Shown in pieces: positions 19,647 to 30,318 of a stretch of 64,000 nucleotides of DNA (position 1 is the first letter of the stretch; each line of letters opens with the position of its first letter). The notes under the pieces were generated by a model. It was not told the origin of the DNA. It worked only from the letters and a program-made list of their open reading frames with translations, and did no database searches. Source of the DNA: Theocolax elegans (lineage: Eukaryota; Arthropoda; Insecta; Hymenoptera; Cerocephalidae); contig CM047426.1 of assembly GCA_026168455.1 (NCBI GenBank), positions 44,658,307 through 44,722,306 of the forward strand, written 5' to 3'. Both the position numbers and the translations under genes were made by a program.

Positions 19647-20068
19647 CGAATGAAACAGTACACGAGATTTCTGACGAGGTGGTGAAACCGAAAGAGGTAT
19701 CTACAGGTGAACAGACTCATGGAATACCGATCATCAAAAGTGATGTAAAGCTAACTCGAGAGGAGTTTATTATTAAACCAAAGATGACTAATGAGAAGCT
19801 CAAACCCAGTGATGTGTTGACGGAAGCATCCAACAAAGAGTTCGTTGAAGAAATGCTTAAGCTGCTGCCAGACTTCAGCCAAACCAAGCTGGCGAAAGAA
19901 ACGATGACACTCGACAGTCCACTAGAAGATGGTGAGATTGCTGATGAAAGAGAAGTTGTTTCTGAGACTGATCCCGTTCCTGAGTGGGTAAGATATGACC
20001 CGAACGGTGACGTAAGTGAAAATTCAAACAATATTACACTTAATTGTAATAATAAGAATATAAATTAA
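19586..20068 (+). CDS. Second pre-gag ORF (acidic, charged), probably a continuation
   Basis: The frame opens at 19586 inside the previous ORF and has its first ATG at 19610. The product is rich in Glu, Lys, Thr and Val, with low-complexity acidic stretches such as LDSPLEDGEIADEREVV. It ends with TAA at 20066-20068. The same frame resumes after the stop into gag 25 bases later, so it could once have been joined to Gag. No domain is recognised. Confidence 0.45.
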   Translation, partial: LYVASDGSMQSKESPVISEVTNETVHEISDEVVKPKEVSTGEQTHGIPIIKSDVKLTREEFIIKPKMTNEKLKPSDVLTEASNKEFVEEMLKLLPDFSQTKLAKETMTLDSPLEDGEIADEREVVSETDPVPEWVRYDPNGDVSENSNNITLNCNNKNIN

Positions 20069-20080
20069 AATATTGGTACT

Positions 20081-20806
20081 GTGACTGAAAGTATGTTAAA
20101 TTCTTTAATTGAAAGTAAGATTAAATCTATATTTGATGTTAAAAATAAACAAGAGATGACGAATGACTTTATGAATTGTTTGACAGATAAAATTCGAATA
20201 GAAGTTGTAAATAAAGAATCTAATATTAATAGAAGTTATAAATTGAATTTTAATTCTAAATATGAGATGTTTTTAGACTTTTTAATGTCAGAACTAAGAA
20301 CAAAAAGACTTGATTATGTTTTAAATATTAATAAACAAACTAAAGTATCTGAGACTAAATTATTTGAAGATAAAAATCATGTGAGAGATATAATAATAAA
20401 TCACATAGACTTAAATTACTATTCTAAGATTGTTGATGTTAAAGATCCAATTGAAATTTTAAGTAAGTTAAAAGAGAGTAAATTATTAGAAAGTAGAACG
20501 GCTAGTACAACAGCTAGACGGGAGTTGTACACACTTAAATATAACTCACATAAAGATAATATGACTGATTTTTGTGATAAGTTTGAAAATAAAATAAGAA
20601 TTTTAGAGAGTATACCGGGTGTAGAAAAAATTAATGAAAAAGAGAAAAGAGATGTATTCTTTCAATCGATTGTTGGGTCTTATCCGAGTATTAATATTGC
20701 TGACAGTGTTTGTCGCGAAACTACTGGCAAAGAATTAACGTATCAACAACTAAAGAATTATGCTTTACAGGAGGAATCTCTTCAAACGAGAAATGAACCG
20801 CCATGA
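20081..20806 (+). CDS. Copia Gag (capsid part)
   Basis: About 237 residues run from ATG 20093. The sequence has the helical capsid-like organisation of Copia Gag, including RRELYTLKYNSHKDNMTDFC and FENKIRILESIPG, the region where Copia Gag proteins carry a conserved helix pair. It stops at TGA (20804-20806). The downstream pol frame is the same frame, starting with two zinc knuckles that belong to Gag. The TGA therefore interrupts Gag before its nucleocapsid. Readthrough or a recent CGA to TGA change are both possible. Confidence 0.8.
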   Translation: MTESMLNSLIESKIKSIFDVKNKQEMTNDFMNCLTDKIRIEVVNKESNINRSYKLNFNSKYEMFLDFLMSELRTKRLDYVLNINKQTKVSETKLFEDKNHVRDIIINHIDLNYYSKIVDVKDPIEILSKLKESKLLESRTASTTARRELYTLKYNSHKDNMTDFCDKFENKIRILESIPGVEKINEKEKRDVFFQSIVGSYPSINIADSVCRETTGKELTYQQLKNYALQEESLQTRNEPP

Positions 20807-23800
20807 GCAGCCTTGTTTGCTCATGATCATAGAAGGGGCAAATCACGTGGACGAGGTGCACATTCATTCAGTGCTCTGAACAAACGATCCGGAAGTACCG
20901 TGAGATGTTTCCAATGTGGATTAACAGGCCATATGAGCAGAGAGTGCCCGGATCCAGATTCGATTTTCTGTTATAAATTCAGACAAATGGGAAAACACAT
21001 TGCTGCAAATTGTAATAATAAACGACCGAATCATGATGTCCCTAAAGACGAGCCTGCTTTTAAACGACCACGTATGGATGTTGCAAACTGGTCTCAAAGT
21101 CGTAAAAGACAAGATGGAAAATTTACAGCCAATAGAGGGAACAGAACGTTTGTAAATCAAGACTACAACAGACAGAACAGCAGAGGCCGTGGATTTGCAA
21201 ACACGAGAAAGAACGAAAGACGTCAATCTAATGATGGTTCGTCATTTGCGACTATAGCTCAAGTACATGAGAGCGAAAACAAGACAGGTAATTGTGATTT
21301 AAATTTTGACAAATTTATAGCTTGCAAGCGTACCTCCCTGAATAATTTTATAGCTGATTCAGGAGCTACTGATCATTTATGCAAGAACAAATGGTTAATC
21401 TCTGAGATAGACGAAACGCAAAGGCGTAAAATAAATTGTGCTAATATAGATAGTTGTTTAGACACGACCGGTAAAGGATGTATAAAATTGCGAAATGAGA
21501 AAGGGTGCGAATTTGTATTAAAAGATGTATTATACTCGAAAGAATTGTGCGAAAATTTATTGTCACTGAGACGACTAGTAGATGAAGGTTTTGAAATTTA
21601 TCTAAATAATCAAATTATAGATGTGTACGATCCGATATCTAATAATAGTTTGTTTAAAGGAAAGTATGAAAAACCCTTTTGGATTATTAAAATCAAAGAA
21701 TTAGATAAGAAATTTGTAAACTGTCAAAACAATGAAGAGATGGCATTGTTAGGAAATACAGATGTTAACGACAATGATAAAATTGAAAACACAGGTTGTG
21801 AAATAACTGAAACAACGACTGACAGACTGATAAATATTATTGACAAAGACGAGAATGTATTAGAATTAAATCAAAGCAAATTGACTGACACAGATGACAC
21901 TCTAAATATGACTATATCAAAACAGTCTGACTTGATAGCGACTTTGAATAATAGAAAAGTAAATACAACTATAGATGAGACTTATCTCGACTGTGACACT
22001 GATGTAAATTATAAAGATTGTAATAAAACTAAACAGAAAAAACTAGGTTTAGCAATGCTGTGGCATTTAAGGTTAGGACATGCATCTAAACAATACTTAT
22101 TAAACTTTGCTAAAAGTAATTCAAAATTGATAGATCCGAAACATATTAACGAGAATGATGATATTATTGAATGTGAGGTTTGTTTGATTTCGAAAAATAC
22201 AAAGTTGTCTTTTAATCAGATTAGAAATAGAGCGACTAAACCCTTACAAATTGTACATGCAGATACTATGGGTCCGATAAATCCTTTATCATATCCAAAA
22301 GGATATAAATTTGTATTAGTTCTAATAGACGACTATTCTAGAACTGCTCTCGCGTATCCAATGAAAACGAAAAATGAAGCGTCAAAATGTATTGAGGAAT
22401 TCGTAAGAAGTGTTAGAAATGTAATAGGGACTGATGAAAAAATGTGCTTCTTAAGGTGCGATAGAGGGACTGAATTCACAAGTGGTGATACCATTGAAGT
22501 ACTTAATAATCTCGGAGCGGAATTACAGTTAGCCTGTCCAGATACTCCCGAACATAATGGAGTAGCGGAACGTTTTAACAGAACGCTGGAAACGAAAGTA
22601 AGATCATTAATGTTAGACTCTGGATTACCATCAAAGTTATGGGATTTAGCTGTAAAGACTGCTGTTTATGTGTATAACAGAACACCTCATAAATCCGTGA
22701 ACATGGAAACACCATTAAAAACGTTGAACGAGCGACACAGGGGCGTTAGCCAACTGAGACGTTTTGGTAGTGTAACATATGTTAAAATACCAAGATATGT
22801 AGGTGAAAAGTTTGGAAGCCAAGCTGTAAGAGGTTTTCTTGTAGGTTATGTTCAAACAGGTTATGTTGTCTATGTTCCTGAACAAAGAAAATTGTATGAG
22901 AGTAAACATGTAAAAATCTTGGAAAACTATGTGTACAAAGACTTTTATGGTGAGAAAAAGATAGAAGAATTAGAATTCAGCGAAAAGCATAAAGCTGAAG
23001 AGACTGTTATGGAAACAGAAAAACCATTCACAGGAAAAGAGAGAGTAAGTGATGTTCAACCTCAGAAAAGGAAAAGAGGGAGACCTCGAAAGACAGAAAA
23101 AGAACCAAAGATTTTATTTACTCTTTTCAATAAGGAAAACTGTGAAGAAGTTGACGAGATAGAGAGTGATGTTAAATATCATGCTTTATTGGCATCTATA
23201 CAAGGTGATCCTCAAACGTACAGAGAAGCAATGAATTCACCTGACAAGATGAAATGGACTGAAGCTATTCGAGATGAATTGAATGCATTGAAAAGTAAAA
23301 ATGTATATATAATTAAAGAACGAACTAAATTGAAAGAAGTAAATCCTAATATTATAGACTCTCGATGGGTGTTTAAAAGAAAAACGGACGAGAATGGAGA
23401 AATCAAGTTCAAGGCCAGACTTGTAACTCGTGGATTCAAAGATAAAAATACCTATGACTTAAGAGAAACATATGCACCAGTTTCGAGACTATCTTTGATT
23501 AGAGCATTCTTAGCCATAGCTAATAAGTACAAACTTAAAATCAAACAACTAGATATTGAGACTGCTTTTCTCTACGGTGAATTAAACGAGGATACATACA
23601 TGCAGATTCCAGAGGGAGTGCATATAGATTCTAATACTAGAGAAAAGTTCGTTTGGAAACTTGTAAAATCGCTATATGGACTAAAGATTAGCCCGAAAAA
23701 ATGGAACGATAAGTTCTCGTCAATCATGACTAAACTAGATTTTATAACACACGACTTAGATCCGTGCTTATTTATTAAACGTACTGTAAATGACGTTGTT

Positions 23801-24787
23801 ATGGTAATTTTGTATGTAGATGACATACTACTATGTAGTAAAAATATAAATAACCTAAACGAGACTCGTGACTATTTAAGTAAAGAATTCATTGTTAAAG
23901 ACTTGGGCGAACCCAAGGAATTTCTAGGCATTAAAATAGAAAGAGACTTTGAAAATAAGATTTTAAAAATTAGTCAAGAAAAATTCATAACAAAAATACT
24001 TAACAAATTTGGTTTTACTAAAGCTAGACCTGTATTAACGCCCATGGTGTCAAACCAAGTTAACAATAGAGAAAGAAAAAATAGAGAAGAAAACGATTAT
24101 GAATATGAGAGTGTACCAAATAAAATGTATAGAGAAGCGATCGGTTCTTTATTATATTTAGCAAACTCAAGTAGACCTGACATATCATATGCGACTAACT
24201 TACTAAGTAGACACCAAGTAAATCCGACTCAATTTGAGTGGAACATGATTAAAAGAGTTTTTCAGTACTTATCTGGAACTAAAGACTATGCGATTGTATA
24301 CAGAGGAGAGAAAGAAAATCTAGAAGCGTACTCCGATGCGAGCTTAACAGACTGCAAAGACTCTCAAACTACCTGCGGTTATCTAATAAAATTGTTTGGT
24401 GATTCTGTCTCATGGAGAACTCACAAACAAACAAGTGTTGCATTGTCAACTTGCCAGTCTGAATACGTGGCTATGAGCGAGACTTGTCAAGAGTTAATGT
24501 CATTGCATAACTCAATCAAATTTATATTAGAAAAACAATTGTATCCCATACGACTGTACTGCGATAATACTGCAGCGATAACTTGTGCCAAAACCAGTGG
24601 TAGTAATAAATTACGTCACATGGTAGAAAGACGTGAATGTTATATTAAAGAATGCGTGAATAAAGGTTATGTAGATATAGAATGGATCAGCTCAAAAGAA
24701 CAGTTAGCTGATATATTTACTAAACCTTTGACTTTCTTAATTCATAAAAGAATGATTTTGTCCATCTTTAATATGAAAAGAGATTAA
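20807..24787 (+). CDS. Copia Pol polyprotein (NC-PR-IN-RT-RH)
   Basis: The frame is open for about 1,326 residues. From the N-terminus: zinc knuckle CFQCGLTGHMSREC (about residue 32) and a degenerate second one lacking one Cys. Protease FIADSGATDHLC follows (about 180). Next are the integrase HHCC region LWHLRLGHASKQYL...CEVC and a core with HADTMGP (482), CDRGTEF (549) and NGVAERFNRTLE (580). RT has LVTRGFKDKNTYDLRETYAP and YVDDILLC (about 1000). RNase H has AYSDASLTDCKDSQTTCGYL and ends ADIFTKPL. All catalytic residues I can check are present. It would process Gag-Pol, copy the RNA in particles and integrate the cDNA. Confidence 0.95.
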   Translation, partial: AALFAHDHRRGKSRGRGAHSFSALNKRSGSTVRCFQCGLTGHMSRECPDPDSIFCYKFRQMGKHIAANCNNKRPNHDVPKDEPAFKRPRMDVANWSQSRKRQDGKFTANRGNRTFVNQDYNRQNSRGRGFANTRKNERRQSNDGSSFATIAQVHESENKTGNCDLNFDKFIACKRTSLNNFIADSGATDHLCKNKWLISEIDETQRRKINCANIDSCLDTTGKGCIKLRNEKGCEFVLKDVLYSKELCENLLSLRRLVDEGFEIYLNNQIIDVYDPISNNSLFKGKYEKPFWIIKIKELDKKFVNCQNNEEMALLGNTDVNDNDKIENTGCEITETTTDRLINIIDKDENVLELNQSKLTDTDDTLNMTISKQSDLIATLNNRKVNTTIDETYLDCDTDVNYKDCNKTKQKKLGLAMLWHLRLGHASKQYLLNFAKSNSKLIDPKHINENDDIIECEVCLISKNTKLSFNQIRNRATKPLQIVHADTMGPINPLSYPKGYKFVLVLIDDYSRTALAYPMKTKNEASKCIEEFVRSVRNVIGTDEKMCFLRCDRGTEFTSGDTIEVLNNLGAELQLACPDTPEHNGVAERFNRTLETKVRSLMLDSGLPSKLWDLAVKTAVYVYNRTPHKSVNMETPLKTLNERHRGVSQLRRFGSVTYVKIPRYVGEKFGSQAVRGFLVGYVQTGYVVYVPEQRKLYESKHVKILENYVYKDFYGEKKIEELEFSEKHKAEETVMETEKPFTGKERVSDVQPQKRKRGRPRKTEKEPKILFTLFNKENCEEVDEIESDVKYHALLASIQGDPQTYREAMNSPDKMKWTEAIRDELNALKSKNVYIIKERTKLKEVNPNIIDSRWVFKRKTDENGEIKFKARLVTRGFKDKNTYDLRETYAPVSRLSLIRAFLAIANKYKLKIKQLDIETAFLYGELNEDTYMQIPEGVHIDSNTREKFVWKLVKSLYGLKISPKKWNDKFSSIMTKLDFITHDLDPCLFIKRTVNDVVMVILYVDDILLCSKNINNLNETRDYLSKEFIVKDLGEPKEFLGIKIERDFENKILKISQEKFITKILNKFGFTKARPVLTPMVSNQVNNRERKNREENDYEYESVPNKMYREAIGSLLYLANSSRPDISYATNLLSRHQVNPTQFEWNMIKRVFQYLSGTKDYAIVYRGEKENLEAYSDASLTDCKDSQTTCGYLIKLFGDSVSWRTHKQTSVALSTCQSEYVAMSETCQELMSLHNSIKFILEKQLYPIRLYCDNTAAITCAKTSGSNKLRHMVERRECYIKECVNKGYVDIEWISSKEQLADIFTKPLTFLIHKRMILSIFNMKRD

Positions 24788-24957
24788 TAATGTTTTGTGT
24801 GTTTTTAGATCAACTAGACGCCTTGACTGAATCATGGGATTGAAGGAGAAAAACCAAGTGATGACATGGTGGTAAACAGCATCCTGTAGAAATCAACTAC
24901 AAGTCATCACTATGTTTTATAAAAATTTTAATAAACAGCGACTTAATTGAGAGGGAG

Positions 24958-25170
24958 TGTTGGAATATGCATAGTACGCATTCTAACAATTGGCGTCGCT
25001 GTGGTAGGCGTGGTGGCGTCGCAGTTCTGACCAGAGGTTCAGTTCGGTTTTAGACCTCGAGTGACTAACTCACCTTTTGTACCTTATACGCATATAATAT
25101 ACTTAGTCCTTTTATACTATATACTCTGCCTTATTTATTTATTGCTCCGTTCCACAACCATATCCCAACA
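24958..25170 (+). repeat. 3' LTR of the Copia element
   Basis: The 213-bp LTR is preceded by the polypurine tract GAGAGGGAG and followed by the ATAAG target duplication. Confidence 0.95.
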
Positions 25171-25254
25171 ATAAGCTAAACATTAAATTGTGTATTTTGT
25201 TAAAATTAATAATAAAAAATAAAAATAAAGCATTTTTATTTAAATTATAAATTA

Positions 25255-25705
25255 AATAGTATATTACACACCTAGGGAGGTAAAGTATTGGTCAGCCCAT
25301 AGCACATGTAAATTGGTACCCGAGCCGAAGGCGAGGGTGGCAAACATGTGCTATGGGGTGACCATTTTACCTCCCGTGGGATGTATACTATTTTTCACCA
25401 CCAGTAGGCCGAAAATAACACATTCCTTTTTCGGTGCCGGGAGGGAATGTGGTACTTTCGGTCTACGTGTGGTGAAAAAATTTTTTCTGCCCTCCGGCCG
25501 GAAAGCGGCAACTTTCCGGCCGCTGCGCAAATTGAAGTCGCCGTTTTCCGGCAACGTCGAGCAGAAAAATAGTATACACACCTTGGCCAGTAAAAAAGAA
25601 AGCCTCAGATCACATGATCGTCTACCTCGGCTTCGCCTCGGCCGACAATTACATGTGATCTGAGACATTTCTTATTTTACTGGCCATGGTATGTAATATA
25701 CTATT
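25255..25705. repeat. Cluster of four tandem hairpins (MITE-like)
   Basis: Three modules lie in a row. The outer two (25255-25392 and 25568-25705) are both 138 bp, start AATAGTAT and end ATACTATT. Each is a long imperfect inverted repeat around a loop with GCCGAAGGC or GGCTTCGCC. Their stem sequences differ: GGGAGGTAAAGTATTGGTCA in the first, TGGCCAGTAAAA in the last. The middle part (25393-25567) holds two more inverted repeats, based on TTTTTCACCAC and on CCGGCCGGAAAGCGG. No coding potential is credible. It is likely a composite non-autonomous DNA element. Confidence 0.75.
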
Positions 25706-25798
25706 TTTTAAAATACAGAATTAAAAGAAAATTATATAAATAAAAAATTTTTTTGACTAGAATCATAAGCTGCAAAAGAGAAAAAATAATCACTAAAA

Positions 25799-26317
25799 TC
25801 AAGGCTGTTTTTTCAATCTGCTAATAATACCATTGTAATGTTGACTAAGTTTTCGTGTGTCATCTTTAACATTTATTGCGTTTTTTTCTAATTTAATATG
25901 TACCATTTCAGATATTAATCTTTTATTCCAAATACTTTCTCTATCTAAAATTGAGATATCGTCAAAGTTAAAAGAATGAATAAAAGAAGCTACATGGTCA
26001 TTAATAACAAATTGTGAATCTTTCTTTTTGGTATTTAACTTATGTTCGTTAATTCTGCACTGTAATTGTCTTTTTGTTTCTCCAACGTAACACGCATTGC
26101 AATCTTTACACGGAATTTTATAAACAACTTTAGTCTGTAGGTTCTTTTCTGATTTTTCTTTCCCCCTCACAATGATATTATTAAGATTGTTACAAATCGT
26201 AGGTACAGGTCTAAAATGATGTTGTTTTATTGTATTTTCAATTTTTTCATAAAAACCAGGTACAAATGGTAATTTTACTATACCTAAATATTTTTTATTT
26301 TTATTATTTTGGTTCAC
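25799..26317 (-). pseudogene. Penelope-like GIY-YIG endonuclease domain
   Basis: The 172-residue frame continues the RT C-terminus (YLGIVKLPFVPGFYEKIENT) into the GIY-YIG nuclease. VVYKIPCKDCNACYVGETKR has the CX2C-type motif and the YVG version of YIG; LQCRINEHK follows. The C-terminus has HVASFIHSFNFDDISILD and ERESIW-like residues of the catalytic Glu region. This nuclease nicks target DNA for priming. It is in a different frame from RT because of a small indel near 26315. Confidence 0.9.
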
Positions 26318-27487
26318 TGTATTATTACTATTACTATATTTAATTTTATCAAACCTCTTTTTACGTTATGATTAATAAATTTCATCGGATAATTGTTATC
26401 ATATAAAAATTGTTTAACAATTTGAAGGTTGGATTTGTGATACTTTTTGTGAGATAATAAAGTAGCTTTATCTACCAAAGTATACACCATAGCCCTCTTT
26501 TGCTGTATTGTATGACTCGATTCAAAGTTCAAAAATCTACCTGAAAAAGTCTCTTTTCTATACCAATTTGTAATTATTTTATTTGTATTATGTCTATTTA
26601 ATGATATTTCCAAGAAGTTAATAGTACCATTTATTTCTTTTTCATGCGTGAATTGTAATCTACTATGATAGCTATTGAAAATATTAAGCACTATATCTAA
26701 TTTATCTTCAGGTATACACATAATAGTATCATCAACATAGCGAAAATAAAATAATGGTTGAAAATCTAATTTATTGATGCGCTCCTCTTCCAAGTCGGTC
26801 ATCACTAAATCAGCAAATTGAGGACTTACTGGTGATCCCATTGGGCTGCCAAAAATTTGTTGGTAATATTTACCATCCCATTTAAAAAACGTATTATACA
26901 TTAAAAATGTTACAGCATTAATTATTTCTGACAGTGGTATGTTATATTTTTTTGATATCAAATTATAACGTTTTTAATGCTTTTTATTAGAAGTTCAGCT
27001 GGTATATTAGTAAACAGTGAGACCACGTCTAAGGAAACTAAAATATATCTCGATGGTATATCACAGTTTGACAGTTTCATAATTAAATCTTGACTATTTT
27101 TGACGTACGATTTTGGTTTACTTATACTATTGCTGATTATTTTATCTATAATTTTTGACAATTTATAAGTCGGACTTCCAATGCACAATATTATTGGCCT
27201 TAACGGTATGTCTTTTTTATGAACTTTGGTAAGCCATAAATTTTTGGGAGCACTGTATTGGTTTGTGTTAATTCATTTTTATGGTGTTTTTTGTCCAAAA
27301 ATCCTAAATCATTCCATTTTGTTAGAATATTTTGTGTACTTTTTTGCAATTTGATAAGTGGATTTTTATTTTTGGCTACCTGTTTGTAAGTGTTTGTGTC
27401 CGAAATAAGACTTTGCATTTTTGTTTTGTACGTTATAGTATCAATTGCTACTGTGACATTACCTTTATCAGCCATGGTAAAATACAT
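26314..27487 (-). pseudogene. Penelope-like reverse transcriptase
   Basis: The frames 27487-27200, 27188-26958 and 26961-26314 are successive parts of one protein. Motifs in order are MADKGNVTVAID, LPKIYGLPKFIKK, ILVSLDVVSLFTNIP, IFGSPMGSPVSPQFADLVM and FYFRYVDDTIM. These are typical of Penelope RT, which is related to telomerase RT and groups apart from LTR and LINE RTs. Two frameshifts separate the pieces. The catalytic Asp residues (SLDVVS and RYVDD) are retained. Confidence 0.9.
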
Positions 27488-27504
27488 TATTATTTTTTAA
27501 TAAT

Positions 27505-28340
27505 TAATGCTGTAACATTTTTAATGTATAATACGTTTTTTAAATGGGATGGTAAATATTACCAACAAATTTTTGGCAGCCCAATGGGATCACCAGTAAG
27601 TCCTCAATTTGCTGATTTAGTGATGACCGACTTGGAAGAGGAGTGCATCAATAAATTAGATTTTCAACCATTATTTTATTTTCGCTATGTTGATGATACT
27701 ATTATGTGTATACCTGAAGATAAATTAGATATAGTGCTTAATATTTTCAATAGCTATCATAGTAGATTACAATTCACGCATGAAAAAGAAATAAATGGTA
27801 CTATTAACTTCTTGGAAATATCATTAAATAGACATAATACAAATAAAATAATTACAAATTGGTATAGAGAAGAGACTTTTTCAGGTAGATTTTTGAACTT
27901 TGAATCAAGTCATACAATACAGCAAAAGAGGGCTATGGTGTATACTTTGGTAGATAAAGCTACTTTATTATCTCACAAAAAGTATCACAAATCAAACCTT
28001 CAAATTGTTAAACAATTTTTATATGATAACAATTATCCGATGAAATTTATTAATCATAACGTTAAAAAGAGGTTGGATAAAATTAAATATAGTAATAGTA
28101 ATAATACAGTGAACCACAATAATAAAAATAAAAAATATTTAGGTACAGTAAAATTACCATTTGTACCTGGTTTTTATGAAAAAATTGAAAATACAATAAA
28201 ACAACATCATTTTAGACCTGTACCTACGATTTGTAACAATCTTAATAATATCATTGTGAGGGGGAAAGAAAAATCAGAAAAGAACCTACAGACTAATGTT
28301 GTTTATAAAATTCCGTGTAAAGATTGCAATGCGTGTGACG
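27505..28340 (+). mobile_element. Penelope-like element, inverted 5'- and 3'-truncated copy
   Basis: The plus-strand frame to 28450 contains INAVTFLMYNTFFKWDG onward, almost identical to the minus-strand copy. Differences include EEECINK against EEERINK and YREETF against YRKETF. Here RT and the following region are in one open frame, so this copy lacks the indel at the RT/nuclease boundary. It stops matching inside the GIY-YIG motif (CKDCNAC) near 28340, so the nuclease is lost. The junction with the other copy at about 27490-27505 is head to head. Confidence 0.9.
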
Positions 28341-29185
28341 TCTCCTACCACGAAACGCGAAACTGCCCATTCATACATTCCGAACTAACCTTTAACCTAT
28401 CCATACCTACACACGAGGTAGCGACTTGCGTTTTTCCGCTAACGCTCTAGTCACCAAAGGTAGTGCTACTCTTCGTTAACGAACACACACCAAGCCTGCG
28501 TGACACCTCAACTATATGACCTTACACAACGAGCAAACGCTAAAGTCTAATAGGCGGTGCAATCTTGCGACCCCGCATTTGCTGCAAACCTACGAGACTC
28601 CTCCGAGGGAGCGACTTGCGTTCCTCTCTAGCGCTCGAGCTCGAGAAAACGGTGCGGTGATGCGTTTAACGCGTGAGCTGCAAATCTGCTATAGCACCTC
28701 AGAGCCGGGCGACTTTGCTTCACTTGCTAATCCGTGAGGTCCTCCGAACCCATTCCCCTCGTTTCCCTCGCGACACGATAAATCGCAGGACACACATACA
28801 CGCTACACGAGTATTTTTAATATTTAAATTCAAGTTTTTTTTTATTATTTAATATCACCCTCTTCCTTGGTGGCCTACACCTTCAGCTTCTTGACCAACT
28901 CGCCTCCCCTCTCATCAGCGAGTTTAAGTTACTCTATGTATATAGTAGTAAATTAATATTAAACAAGAAATCACAAACTGTTCTTCTATCAATTTAAAGG
29001 ATTATACAAGAAAATCTTCTATACAAGACACACGCACATTTTATGTAAATTTGTCCTTTTAATTGTGATGCAAAACTTAATTATGAAATTAATAAATATT
29101 ATTTGTGAACAAATCAACCGCGTATTATATGAAAGATAAGCAGCTGATGAGCATGTACAAGTTCCGAAACTATCTAAGTAAAATG
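28341..29185. other. Stretch without a supported gene
   Basis: The first 400 bases are GC-richer and contain an imperfect direct repeat around GAGCGACTTGCGTT and TAGCGACTTGCGTT (near 28418 and 28609). Short frames here are not convincing. 28800-29185 is AT-rich. Confidence 0.5.
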
Positions 29186-29257
29186 TTGTGATAGCTGTGC
29201 GTGCTAAGGCGTAGCACTCTCACTATCGGTTCTGAGTTCGAATCCCCATCAGGCTAA
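29186..29257 (+). repeat. tRNA-like sequence followed by a T-run
   Basis: The segment has an A-box-like TAGCTGTGCGTG and a B-box-like GAGTTCGAATCCCC, then an oligo-T tract (29258-29270) that could end polymerase III transcription. The T-arm pairs poorly and no clean cloverleaf forms. It is more likely a tRNA pseudogene or SINE head than a working tRNA. Confidence 0.45.
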
Positions 29258-30318
29258 TTTTTTTTTTTAATAATACCATTTCTATTTATGTCTGCTAAGC
29301 GGATTTCTAATAATAATACGCAAACATTATATTAAACATTTTTTTTAATTAAGTGCGACTAGGTTTATATTTATACATTATACAGAATCCTTTACATATA
29401 CTTTAAGTAGTATCTTTTAGCGGACATTCAAGAATTATATGATAATATAGAAAAAGTTCTTAAAGAAATCTTTTTTATAAAAATATTAGTATACAAATAC
29501 TTAAAGAATACTTTTGGATTATTTATATAATACTTTGTGCTTATCGGGATAGTTTTCGGTTCAACTACAAAAACATTGTAATAAAGTAAAAATAAAATCT
29601 TGTTATAAGACTCACCGAAAGATGCGCGAGGGACGACGGCGGTCGACGGACATTTCGACGCAAGTTGCATGCACACGTCAGGCCCGTCCAGCGAAGCAGT
29701 GAACGAGCCTGTCGCAGCTCGAGAGAGCTCTTCAGTACGCCGTCGCGGCAACGTTGACGATTTTCCCGTTGCGGACTATCTTGTGTGTGTATGTGTGTCA
29801 GGAAAGCAACATTTCAAGTATCAACCCAGGATATGCTCCTTTACACCGCCAAGGTGGATGCACGCCTTCGTAGCAGATGCAGTGCATTCATTCCTTCTTT
29901 TGTAAGGTGCTTCCCATCTCTCCCTCCTTCTCATCCCTTTCTCACTCGCGTAGCAAACCGCCGCAGCTTGTACGCAGCCGAGCATTCGTTTTATAAATTC
30001 GCCAAAATTATACGCGGCTGGCGCCAATAACCCTTTATCTATTAATATAATAAATTTTTACTATTTTTATCAATTTCGCCTTTGTCGCCATGCCCTAATA
30101 CCCTGCGTGATCGTTACAAAATGTATATAGAAAACTGTTTTCTATTGATAGACATATCTCGATTAAGCTTGTTAGAAACTAGCAGACGACGGTTCCCTCT
30201 AGAAGATGCGTGTACAGTTCGACTCGACGATTACACGCACCTCCTACTCGCGGCAAACGAAGTACGATTTCAAGTTGCAATTCCATTAGGTTATGTTCTT
30301 ACCATGTATTATAAATTA
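29258..30318. other. Unassigned stretch
   Basis: A GC-rich block at about 29615-30030 has overlapping short frames on both strands, none with recognisable motifs. It could be promoter or exon DNA of an unrecognised gene or an old repeat. The remainder is AT-rich. Confidence 0.4.

Larger units (their letters stand above)
17552..25170 (+). mobile_element. Complete Copia (Ty1) LTR retrotransposon
   Basis: The two 213-bp LTRs (17552-17764 and 24958-25170) start TGTTGG, end CCAACA and differ at three positions. ATAAG flanks both sides (17547-17551 and 25171-25175), a 5-bp target duplication. A primer site follows the 5' LTR and a purine tract (GAGAGGGAG) precedes the 3' LTR. Pol has the order PR-IN-RT-RH, which defines Copia. 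Few LTR differences imply a fairly recent insertion. Unusually, about 2.3 kb with extra ORFs precede gag. Confidence 0.97.
25799..27487 (-). mobile_element. Penelope-like element, minus-strand copy
   Basis: Four consecutive minus-strand frames make up the RT and GIY-YIG parts of a Penelope-like retroelement. It begins near 27487 and ends near 25799. Frameshifts at about 27195, 26958 and 26315 break the ORF. The copy runs head to head into a second, plus-strand copy beginning near 27505. Confidence 0.9.

Noticed and set aside
28516..28737. GC-richer small ORF as a host gene
   Set aside because: No recognisable domain, no splice or promoter support, and it lies in a repeat-like stretch.
29144..29170. 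Hammerhead motif CTGATGA...CGAAAC on the plus strand
   Set aside because: The bases between the two boxes do not form a stem II, so the match is probably chance.
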